Below the pieces are notes generated by a model. That model was given only the letters and a program-made list of their open reading frames with translations, was not told the DNA's origin and ran no database searches. Positions 25,649 to 32,534 of a stretch of DNA of 64,000 nt are shown here, piece by piece (within the stretch, counting starts at the first letter, position 1; every line of letters begins with the position of its first letter). Source of the DNA: SCTM01 sp965279655 (lineage in GTDB: Bacteria; Pseudomonadota; Alphaproteobacteria; Rhodospirillales; Rhodospirillaceae). The position numbers and the translations under genes are program-made. Where the stretch lies: positions 3,906,001-3,970,000 of the forward strand of contig OZ257255.1 of the NCBI GenBank assembly GCA_965279655.1, read 5' to 3'.

Positions 25649-26320
25649 CTAGTCCCCTGACGGCTTGCGCCCAAGATGACGCAAGGGAGTCAGTCGGCGC
25701 AAGGCTTCCCGTCGGCCGAGGCCGGTGGGAATCACCACGAAGGCTTGTCGCCGCTTGGTATGGTCCGCGGTCTGACGCGCGAGGATTCCCTTCAGTCGCT
25801 CGGCGGTCATCCCCTTGCGCGCCATCGCCCGTTGACGTTGCAAGAAGGCGGGGGCGGACGCGACCGCCACGATGTCCGCGGTGAGATGCGCGCCGGTCTC
25901 GAACAGCAGCGGCACGTCGAGCACCACCACCGGTTCACGCCGCAGGGCGGCTTGCAGGAGGAACTTGCGCCGCGCAGCACCCACCATCGGATGCAAGATT
26001 GCTTCGAGGCGGCCCAATGCCGCCGGGTTGCCGAACACAGCCTGCCCCAACGCCTGGCGATCGACGCCTTTCGGCCCGACGACCTTTGGAAAGATTGCAC
26101 TTACACGTGGGATCGCCGCGCCGCCGGCGCCGGTGAGACGATGAACTTCCGCATCGGCATCGAACACTGGCCAACCGAGGCGCTTCAGCATTCTCGCCGT
26201 GGTGGTCTTGCCCATGGCGATGGAGCCGGTGAGAGCGATGGTGATGAACGGCCAGGCCCGCGATGCGCGGCGCCACCGGCGCCGTGCGAAGTTCACGGGC
26301 CAGGGACGATGCTTGCTCAC
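25649..26320 (-). CDS. coaE: Dephospho-CoA kinase
   Basis: Last step of coenzyme A synthesis: phosphorylates the ribose 3'-OH of dephospho-CoA. About 223 residues. P-loop in LTGSIAMGKTT, then W-VFDADAEVHRL (substrate D), L-AILHPMV and VVVLDVPLLFETGAH. The N-terminus is uncertain: no ATG fits. GTG at 26320 overlaps the aroE stop (GTGA) and is chosen; GTG at 26296 is the alternative (215 residues). Either adds an arginine-rich stretch before the usual start. Part of the coupled dnaQ-coaE-aroE-maf-ppsR run. Confidence 0.9.
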   Translation of the reverse strand: MSKHRPWPVNFARRRWRRASRAWPFITIALTGSIAMGKTTTARMLKRLGWPVFDADAEVHRLTGAGGAAIPRVSAIFPKVVGPKGVDRQALGQAVFGNPAALGRLEAILHPMVGAARRKFLLQAALRREPVVVLDVPLLFETGAHLTADIVAVASAPAFLQRQRAMARKGMTAERLKGILARQTADHTKRRQAFVVIPTGLGRREALRRLTPLRHLGRKPSGD

Positions 26321-27138
26321 GGCAGCCCCAACACATGGTCTCGCAGGGAGGGCGTTACGTCGGGCATCTTCCCGAAGAACGCAGCGAAGGCCGGTTGTGC
26401 CTGGTACAGCAGCATTCCGAGGCCGTCGACGACCGCATTGCCACGGGATTTTGCCGCCTGCAGCAACGCCGTTTCCAAGGGGGCGTAGACGATATCGTTG
26501 ACCACGGCCGTTGTCGGCAGGGACGTCAGATCGATGTCGAGCGGCGGCTCGCCGCTCATGCCCAGACGCGTGGTGTTCACCAGCAAAGCCGCATCGGCCA
26601 GCATGGCGTTGCGCTTGTCCCAATCGACAACGCTGATCTTTTTTCCGAGCGCGGCGGCCAGAGCCTCGGCGCGTGCGCGGTTGCGGTTGGTCAGGCGAAT
26701 CTCCGGACAGCCGGCATCCATCAACGCAACGCAGACGGCGCGCGAGGCGCCGCCCGCACCCAAGACCGCGGCCGAACCCGCACTGGGTCGGTATGCCGGT
26801 GCGCCGCGCGTGAGACTGGTGATGAAGCCGTAGGCATCTGTATTGGTCGCGGCGAGTTTGCCGTCCTTCACGACGACGCAATTCGTCGCGCCGATGCGCC
26901 GCGCCACGTCGTCGACGGAATCGACGATCGCGAGGGCCGCTTCCTTGTGAGGTACCGTGAGGTTCACTCCCGCAAATCCACGGTCCGGCAGGGCGCGCAA
27001 TTCAGCGCGCAAATTTTCCGGCTGAACGGGAAGGGCGACATAAGTTCCGTCGATGCCATGCTCGCGCAGCCAGAAGCCGTGCAGAGCCGGCGATTTGGAA
27101 TGCCCGATCGGCCAGCCCATGACGCCGGCTTTCTTCAT
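26317..27138 (-). CDS. aroE: Shikimate dehydrogenase
   Basis: Reduces 3-dehydroshikimate to shikimate with NADPH in the aromatic amino-acid pathway. 273 residues. Motifs: GWPIGHSKSPALHGFWL (substrate serines), VNLTVPHKEAAL with the catalytic lysine, A-NTDAYGF, the nucleotide-binding AAVLGAGGASRAVCVAL, and NRNRARAEAL, the NADP-type arginine segment. The ATG overlaps the maf stop (ATGA). Confidence 0.96.
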   Translation of the reverse strand: MKKAGVMGWPIGHSKSPALHGFWLREHGIDGTYVALPVQPENLRAELRALPDRGFAGVNLTVPHKEAALAIVDSVDDVARRIGATNCVVVKDGKLAATNTDAYGFITSLTRGAPAYRPSAGSAAVLGAGGASRAVCVALMDAGCPEIRLTNRNRARAEALAAALGKKISVVDWDKRNAMLADAALLVNTTRLGMSGEPPLDIDLTSLPTTAVVNDIVYAPLETALLQAAKSRGNAVVDGLGMLLYQAQPAFAAFFGKMPDVTPSLRDHVLGLP

Positions 27139-27734
27139 CGCGGCACCACGTCGTGTTCGCGCAGGAAGCCAAGCAGCGGCAAAAGCGGGAGACCCAGAAT
27201 GGTGAAGAAATCGCCGTCGATGGCTTGAAACAACTGCACGCCGGGTCCTTCGAGTTGATAGGCGCCCACGGAACTCAACACTGCTTTGCCGGCCTGCGCC
27301 AGATAGGAATCAAGAAAAGCAGGACTGAGTTGGCGCATGGTCAGCTTCGGCGCGGCGCGGTGCTGCCAGATGCGCGCGCCGGCGCGGGCCACAACCGCCA
27401 CCGTCGGCAGGGTATGCGGCTTGCCGCTCAAGGCCATCAGGTGATCGCGCGCGGCGTTGAGACTTGGTGGCTTGTCGAACCAGCGGCCTTCGCATTCAAG
27501 CATTTGATCAGCGCCGATCACGAGCGCATCCGGATGCGCTTGCGAGATTTTCACCGCCTTCAATTCAGCGAGCGTCTCGGCGCAATCGAGGGCACTCGCG
27601 CCATCCGCTTTCATCGCGGCCTTGATCGCGTCTTCATCCACATGCGCGGCGATCGCGGTGAACGGAACGCCGGCCGCGGTGAGCAGGTGCGCACGGCTTG
27701 CGCTGGCTGAGGCAAGGATGACGGCGGCGGTCAC
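27135..27734 (-). CDS. maf: Maf-family nucleotide pyrophosphatase
   Basis: Maf proteins hydrolyse modified or canonical NTPs (dTTP, UTP, m7GTP) and are thought to be housecleaning enzymes. 199 residues. The N-terminal ILASASASRAHLLTAAGVPF replaces the more common SxSPRR signature, a variant seen in alphaproteobacterial origin-linked Maf proteins. D-LVIGADQMLE and AYQLEGPGVQLFQAIDGDFF-ILGLPLLPLL are family motifs. The GTG start overlaps the ppsR stop. Confidence 0.9.
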   Translation of the reverse strand: MTAAVILASASASRAHLLTAAGVPFTAIAAHVDEDAIKAAMKADGASALDCAETLAELKAVKISQAHPDALVIGADQMLECEGRWFDKPPSLNAARDHLMALSGKPHTLPTVAVVARAGARIWQHRAAPKLTMRQLSPAFLDSYLAQAGKAVLSSVGAYQLEGPGVQLFQAIDGDFFTILGLPLLPLLGFLREHDVVPR

Positions 27735-28558
27735 GAAGCGGCGGCGTGGCGCTGGTTGTAGAGCTGAACGATCGACGCAGCGGTCTCTTCGATCGAGCGG
27801 CGCGTGACGTCGATCACCGGCCAGCCATACTTGGTGAATAGGCGGCGGGATTCCGCGACTTCCTCGCGCACGGAGTCCACGTCGGCGTAACTCACCGAGC
27901 GTTCCTCATTCATGATCCGCAGTCGGCTCTGGCGAATGTCGCTCAGGCTGCGCGGCTCGCGCGTCAGGCCGACGAACAGCGGCTTCGGCGCAGCGAAGAG
28001 TTCGTCCGGCATCGTCATGTGCGGCACGAGCGGGATATTGCCCACCTTGAATCCGCGATTGGCGAGATACATGCACGTCGGCGTTTTTGACGTGCGCGAC
28101 ACGCCGACTAGAATGATGTCCGCCTCCGCCATGGTCGCCAGCGATTGGCCGTCGTCGTGCTGCATGCCGAAATGCATCGCGTCGATGCGCTCGAAGTAGC
28201 CTTCGTCGAGGGCGTGCTGCCGCCCGATCTCCGCCAGCCCCTGACGTTTGAAGAACGACGCAAGCGCTTGCATCACCGGATCCAGTGCCGACACACAGGG
28301 GATCTTCAGTTCGCGGCAAGCCGCTTCAAGGGGCTGTCGTATCTTCGCATCCAGCAGCGTGAATATGACCAAGCCCGGCGCGGTCTTGAGTCCCTCGATC
28401 ACACGCGCCATTTGGCCGGGTGTGCGCACCAGCCACCAGAAGTGCTCGGTGACCTCGACCTCGTCGTATTGGACGAGACAGGCCCGCGCAATGTTGGTCA
28501 CCGTCTCGCCCGACGAGTCGGAGACCAGATGAAGGTTGAAGGCGCCGGTTGGAGTCAT
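27731..28558 (-). CDS. ppsR: PEP synthase regulatory kinase/pyrophosphorylase (DUF299, RP001 family)
   Basis: Family members regulate PEP synthase or pyruvate phosphate dikinase by ADP-dependent phosphorylation and Pi-dependent dephosphorylation. 275 residues. Visible: HLVSDSSGET at the N-terminus, DIILVGVSRTSKTPTCMYLA with the P-loop-like GVSRTSKT, and F-VGLT-EP-L-IR. ATG 28558; GTG 28564 is an alternative. As I recall, this family (Rickettsia RP001) flanks oriC in Rickettsia and Caulobacter, followed by maf and aroE as here. No ppsA or ppdK is in the window. Confidence 0.92.
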   Translation of the reverse strand: MTPTGAFNLHLVSDSSGETVTNIARACLVQYDEVEVTEHFWWLVRTPGQMARVIEGLKTAPGLVIFTLLDAKIRQPLEAACRELKIPCVSALDPVMQALASFFKRQGLAEIGRQHALDEGYFERIDAMHFGMQHDDGQSLATMAEADIILVGVSRTSKTPTCMYLANRGFKVGNIPLVPHMTMPDELFAAPKPLFVGLTREPRSLSDIRQSRLRIMNEERSVSYADVDSVREEVAESRRLFTKYGWPVIDVTRRSIEETAASIVQLYNQRHAAAS

Positions 28559-28610
28559 CGTCACGGGCTCTGGAGAATATTTTCGACCGGTGTGCGGTCG
28601 TCCCTGACCC

Positions 28611-28619
28611 GGTGGATAA
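28611..28619 (-). promoter_or_regulatory. DnaA box in oriC (TTATCCACC)
   Basis: Minus-strand TTATCCACC differs from the TTATCCACA consensus at one base. It is the best site on the ppsR side of the proposed origin. Confidence 0.65.
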
Positions 28620-28630
28620 CATATTCTCAG

Positions 28631-28639
28631 CGCGGATAA
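28631..28639 (-). promoter_or_regulatory. DnaA-box-like site (TTATCCGCG)
   Basis: Two mismatches to consensus. It lies 20 bases from the preceding box in the same orientation, about two helical turns. Confidence 0.5.
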
Positions 28640-28832
28640 CTCACCCCTCGCACGGGCGTGGCCGAAACAGACCCCGATGACCCATCTTTCGCCCCCGGAA
28701 CCGCGGGCTGGGGATACCCGGTAGCCAATTGTGGGAGTCAGGGGAGGCTAAAAGTTCTCCCCGCCTTCCCCCGCGTTTTCCCCGGAGCGACGATCAACCG
28801 GTCACGGCGGATTGCGCACGCTTTCCACCGGG

Positions 28833-28841
28833 TTTTCCACA
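28833..28841 (+). promoter_or_regulatory. DnaA box in oriC (TTTTCCACA)
   Basis: One mismatch to TTATCCACA, plus strand. A weaker CTTTCCACC lies 12 bases upstream at 28821 in the same orientation, and a CTATCCCCA-type site lies on the minus strand at 28877. Confidence 0.65.
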
Positions 28842-29205
28842 GGGTTTTGGATGAGGGTCGCGCGACACCGTGGCCCTGGGGATAGACCACCCGCATGGGT
28901 GAATCCCCGGCTCGCACAGGCCCAACCTCTACAACTACCAAAACGAAACTTTCTTTAGATTGTTCTTCAGGGCGGGAAAATTTCTCAGGTCGAGCAGGGC
29001 CAGGTTCGCCAGCGAGATCATTGACTTGTGGGAATGTCTCCCGTATCACTCCGAGGGTCATACATCGGGCGGTCGTCCCGAACAGCCGAAGTCTTCCTTC
29101 CGGCCAGCGTTTTCCCTCCGCTTTCAATGCGGCCTTCCGCTGCATTCTGACACCACCTCCCCCTCTCCCGCGTATATCCGTCGCTCCCCCTCTCTAGGCG
29201 CTTCC

Positions 29206-30468
29206 ATGCATCTCCAAGAACTGAAGAAAAAGTCCCCGGCGGAACTGCTGGCCTTTGCCGAGGAATTTGGCATCGAGAATGCCTCCAATCTCCGGCGGCA
29301 GGACCTGATGTTCGCCATCCTCAAGGTGTTGGCGGACAAGGACACCTCGATCGACGGCGACGGGGTGCTGGAGATTCTCCAAGACGGGTTCGGGTTCCTG
29401 CGGTCGCCTGAGGCCAACTACCTGCCGGGTCCGGACGACATCTACGTCAGCCCCAGCCAGGTCCGCCGCTTCGGTCTTCGGACCGGCGATACGGTCGAAG
29501 GCCAGATCAGGGCCCCCAAGGACGGCGAGCGCTATTTCGCCCTGTTGAAAGTCGACCGGGTCAATTTCGAGGACCCCGACGCGGTCCGTCACCGCATCAA
29601 TTTCGACAACCTGACGCCGCTCTATCCGGACGAGAAGTTGTCCATGGAGATCGAGCAGAAGGACACCAAGAACAAGGATCTGACCGGACGCGTCATCGAA
29701 CTGGTCGCTCCGCTCGGTAAAGGCCAACGCGCCCTGATCGTCGCCCAGCCGCGCACCGGCAAAACGATCATGCTGCAAAGCATCGCCAACGCGATCGCGG
29801 CAAACCATCCGGAAGTCTACTTGATCGTGCTTTTGATCGACGAGCGCCCGGAAGAAGTCACCGACATGGATCGCACGGTGAAGGGCGAAGTGGTCAGTTC
29901 CACATTCGATGAGCCGGCATCGCGCCACGTGCAAGTCGCCGAAATGGTGATCGAAAAGGCCAAGCGCCTGGTCGAACACAAGCGCGACGTGGTGATCCTG
30001 CTCGACTCCATCACGCGTCTCGCGCGTGCCTACAACACCGTCGTACCGTCGTCGGGCAAAGTGCTCACCGGCGGCGTGGACGCCAACGCGCTGCAGCGGC
30101 CGAAGCGTTTCTTCGGCGCCGCGCGCAATATCGAAGAAGGCGGATCGCTCACCATCATTTCGACCGCGCTGATCGATACCGGCAGCCGCATGGACGAAGT
30201 GATCTTCGAAGAGTTCAAGGGCACCGGTAACTCGGAAATCGTGCTCGATCGCAAGCTCGCCGACAAACGCGTGTTCCCGTCCATCGACATCACCAAGTCC
30301 GGCACGCGCAAAGAAGAACTCCTGGTCAAGCAGAGCGACCTCTCGAAGATGTGGGTGCTGCGCCGGATCCTCGATCCGATGGGCGTGCAGGACGGCATGG
30401 AGTTCCTGCTCGACAAACTGCGCGACTCGAAGAACAACGGCGACTTCTTCGATCGGATGAACAAGTAA
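29206..30468 (+). CDS. rho: Transcription termination factor Rho
   Basis: Hexameric RNA helicase that ends transcription at C-rich untranslated RNA. 420 residues (E. coli 419). Order: N-terminal helical LQELKKKSPAELLAFAEEFG, the cold-shock RNA-binding domain with DGFGFLRSPEANYLPGPDDI, then the ATPase with Walker A near PRTGKT at 182-187, VLLIDERPEEVTD and the Q/R-loop segments (LTGGVDANALQRPKRFFGAA). ATG 29206 has no strong Shine-Dalgarno; the open frame extends up into oriC but the extra part is unlike Rho. Confidence 0.98.
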   Translation: MHLQELKKKSPAELLAFAEEFGIENASNLRRQDLMFAILKVLADKDTSIDGDGVLEILQDGFGFLRSPEANYLPGPDDIYVSPSQVRRFGLRTGDTVEGQIRAPKDGERYFALLKVDRVNFEDPDAVRHRINFDNLTPLYPDEKLSMEIEQKDTKNKDLTGRVIELVAPLGKGQRALIVAQPRTGKTIMLQSIANAIAANHPEVYLIVLLIDERPEEVTDMDRTVKGEVVSSTFDEPASRHVQVAEMVIEKAKRLVEHKRDVVILLDSITRLARAYNTVVPSSGKVLTGGVDANALQRPKRFFGAARNIEEGGSLTIISTALIDTGSRMDEVIFEEFKGTGNSEIVLDRKLADKRVFPSIDITKSGTRKEELLVKQSDLSKMWVLRRILDPMGVQDGMEFLLDKLRDSKNNGDFFDRMNK

Positions 30469-30554
30469 GTCGGGCTGACGCAGCAGTTGTGTAATTAAGG
30501 CACGACCGCCACATAAACACCTCTAGTTCTGCAAGGTTGAGCCCAATTGCGACC

Positions 30555-30569
30555 ATGGGCTGAGCCCAT
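30555..30569. promoter_or_regulatory. Inverted repeat upstream of a secreted-protein gene
   Basis: ATGGGCT-G-AGCCCAT is perfect around one central base. A third AGCCCA arm lies at 30540-30545. It sits 56 bases before the ATG at 30626, a place suited to an operator. No protein is known to bind it. Confidence 0.35.
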
Positions 30570-30625
30570 ATTCCTTCGTGTCAGTTCGGGGCATTCCCCC
30601 GGCACGGAATGCGAAGGAGGACGTC

Positions 30626-31024
30626 ATGAAGCTCTCAAATCTTGTTGCTGGTGTTCTGTCTGTCGGCCTGCTTGCCGGTGCCGCCTACGCGCTCGACAAG
30701 AGCGGCGAGAAGGGCATCGTCGGCGCGCGCGAAGCGATTTGCGCCAATGCGGCTCTCTCGGTCGATCAGCAGACCGACTGTAAGGCGCAGATGAATGCCG
30801 CGACGACCGAAACTGAAAAGCAGCAGATCTCCACCCGTTTCCATTCCAAGGCCGAGATGCGCGAATTTCGGGAATCGATCGGCGTGACGAATTCAGGCGG
30901 CGTGAGCGGTGCGGCGACAACGCCCAGCTTGAGCGGCACGGACAAGGCCGCCACCGGTTCCATGAACAAGCCGAACGCGACCACCCAACCGGCGGCTCCC
31001 AGCGCCCCGGCGGTGAAGAAGTAA
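30626..31024 (+). CDS. Small secreted protein, unknown
   Basis: 132 residues. The signal peptide MKLSNLVAGVLSVGLLAGAA-YA is cleaved before LDKSG. The mature part has two cysteines (C in A-ICANAALS and D-CKAQMN), which could form a disulfide, a charged middle, and a disordered T/A/P-rich tail ending KK. AAGGAGGACGTC before ATG is a near-ideal ribosome site, so it may be made in quantity. A terminator follows. I do not recognise the family. Confidence 0.7.
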   Translation: MKLSNLVAGVLSVGLLAGAAYALDKSGEKGIVGAREAICANAALSVDQQTDCKAQMNAATTETEKQQISTRFHSKAEMREFRESIGVTNSGGVSGAATTPSLSGTDKAATGSMNKPNATTQPAAPSAPAVKK

Positions 31025-31052
31025 TCGTAGAACCGACCGCGTGAAGAACCCT

Positions 31053-31082
31053 GGCCGGCACTCTCGAGTGCCGGCCTTTTTC
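31053..31082 (+). terminator. Rho-independent terminator
   Basis: GGCCGGCACT at 31053-31062 and AGTGCCGGCC at 31067-31076 form a 10-bp perfect stem with a CTCG loop, then TTTTTC. It ends the small secreted-protein gene. The minus side lacks a T run, so it should not stop the convergent qor. Confidence 0.9.
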
Positions 31083-32060
31083 TTATGGGATGAGGATGGT
31101 CGATCCCGTTGTCCCGCGGCCCTCGAGCGCGCGGTGCGCGTCGGCGGCATTGGCCAGCGGGAAAGATTGGCCGACATCGATCTTGATCCCGCCGCGGCCT
31201 ACGACATCGAACAACTCGGCGCAGCCGCGTTCCATGTCCGCGCGCGCGCTCACGTAGTCACCCAGACGCGGACGGACAACGGACTGCGAGCCTTTGCCGG
31301 CCAGGGTACCTGACTCGACCGCCGGCGGCGGGCCCGAGGCATTGCCGAAGGTGACCATGAGGCCGCGTGGCGACAGGCAATCGAGCGAACTCATGAACGT
31401 GTCTTTGCCGACGCCGTCATAGACCACCGGCACACCCTTCCCGCCGGTGATGTCGCGCACCTTCTTCACCCAATCTTCCTCGCGATAGAGGATGACGTGC
31501 TGATAGCCGGCGTTCTTGGCGAGTTCGACCTTGGACGCCGCGCCCACTGTGCCGATCGCGTTCAGCCCAAGATCACGCGCCCATTGGCCGAAGATCAGGC
31601 CGACCCCGCCGGCGGCTGCGTGGAACAGAACCGTGTCGCCCTTCTTCGGCTGAAACAGGAGACTGCGCAGGAGATACCAGACGGTGAGTCCGCGCAGCAT
31701 CATGCCGGCGACTTGCTCATCCTTCAGGCCCGCGGGCACCTTCACGGCGGCGGACGCAGGAATAACGCGTTCTTCCGCGTAACCGCCGACAGGGCCATTC
31801 CCATAGGCAACCCGATCACCGACCTTGAGATCGTCAACGCCATCACCTACGGCCGTGACAGTGCCAACGGCCTCCGAGCCTGGGATCAGCGGCAGCGGCA
31901 ACTTGTAGAGGCCGGAGCGGTGATAGGTGTCGAGGAAGTTCACGCCGATGGCGGTCTGCTTAATCCGAATCTCGCCGGTCTTGGGCGCGGGCACCGTGAC
32001 GTCGGCGATCTTCATCACCTCCGGTCCACCGGTTTCGGTCACGACAATCGCTTTGGTCAC
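31083..32060 (-). CDS. qor: NADPH:quinone oxidoreductase, zinc-free MDR family
   Basis: 325 residues. Medium-chain dehydrogenase fold like E. coli QorA: TGGPEVMKI at the N-terminus, G-NFLDTYHRSGLY, P-IPGSEAVGTV-AVG, and the nucleotide-binding AAAGGVGLIFGQWARDLG. No structural zinc cysteines. It likely reduces quinones with NADPH. The start is GTG at 32060, preceded by CTAGGAGATTTTCC; a longer frame upstream overlaps ogt. It is 10 bases after the ogt stop, so ogt and qor may share a transcript with the YyaL-type gene. Confidence 0.9.
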   Translation of the reverse strand: MTKAIVVTETGGPEVMKIADVTVPAPKTGEIRIKQTAIGVNFLDTYHRSGLYKLPLPLIPGSEAVGTVTAVGDGVDDLKVGDRVAYGNGPVGGYAEERVIPASAAVKVPAGLKDEQVAGMMLRGLTVWYLLRSLLFQPKKGDTVLFHAAAGGVGLIFGQWARDLGLNAIGTVGAASKVELAKNAGYQHVILYREEDWVKKVRDITGGKGVPVVYDGVGKDTFMSSLDCLSPRGLMVTFGNASGPPPAVESGTLAGKGSQSVVRPRLGDYVSARADMERGCAELFDVVGRGGIKIDVGQSFPLANAADAHRALEGRGTTGSTILIP

Positions 32061-32070
32061 GGAAAATCTC

Positions 32071-32532
32071 CTAGAGCAGAGTGGTCGGCAACGCGCCTTC
32101 GAGCTGCAGCAAGGCGGTCTTTGTATCCAAACCGCCTGCGCCGGAATAGCCCCCGAGCTTGCCACCGGCGGCCACCACGCGATGGCACGGAATGAGGATC
32201 GGCAGCGGATTGCGCCCGCAGGCGGTGCCGACGGATTGCGCGCTGCCATCGAGTTTGGCGGCGAGAGCCCCATAGGTCTGCGTCTTGCCGTAGGGAATGC
32301 GCAGCATCAGGCGCCAGACTTTCTTTTGGAAATCCGAACCGAAGGGTGCAAGCGGCAGATCGAACTTCGTCAGCTTGCCGTCGAAATAATCCTCAAGTTG
32401 CGCTTTGGCTTTCTTGAGAACAGGCGTCGCGTCCTGATCGCGGCCCCAGCCCCAATCGACGGCGACGATCTTTCCGTCGTCCTCGCTCAGGGTGAGATCG
32501 CCCAGCGGCGAATGCATGGAAAGTTGCGGCAT
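32071..32532 (-). CDS. ogt: Methylated-DNA-[protein]-cysteine S-methyltransferase
   Basis: Suicidal repair protein that takes O6-methyl from guanine onto one cysteine. 153 residues. The acceptor is C116 in ILIPCHRVVAAGGKLGGYSG. The helix-turn-helix part is QKKVWRLMLRIPYGKTQTYG, and N110-like GRNPLPI precedes the site. Start ATG 32532 is two bases after the stop of the upstream YyaL-type gene. A second alkylation-repair gene (alkB) lies at the start of the window. Confidence 0.93.
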   Translation of the reverse strand: MPQLSMHSPLGDLTLSEDDGKIVAVDWGWGRDQDATPVLKKAKAQLEDYFDGKLTKFDLPLAPFGSDFQKKVWRLMLRIPYGKTQTYGALAAKLDGSAQSVGTACGRNPLPILIPCHRVVAAGGKLGGYSGAGGLDTKTALLQLEGALPTTLL

Positions 32533-32534
32533 GG

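Larger units (their letters stand above)
28559..29205. other. Probable chromosomal replication origin (oriC)
   Basis: 647 bases without a gene between divergent ppsR and rho, the place where oriC lies in Rickettsia and Caulobacter (beside the RP001-family gene; there hemE is the other neighbour). Sequence shows DnaA-box-like sites at 28611, 28631 and 28833, weaker ones at 28709 and 28877, GANTC sites at 28735 and 28901, and an AT-rich stretch at about 28928-28988 that could unwind. Most genes on each side point away, and parS-parAB lie 9-11 kb away. Not tested by GC skew over the genome. Confidence 0.8.
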
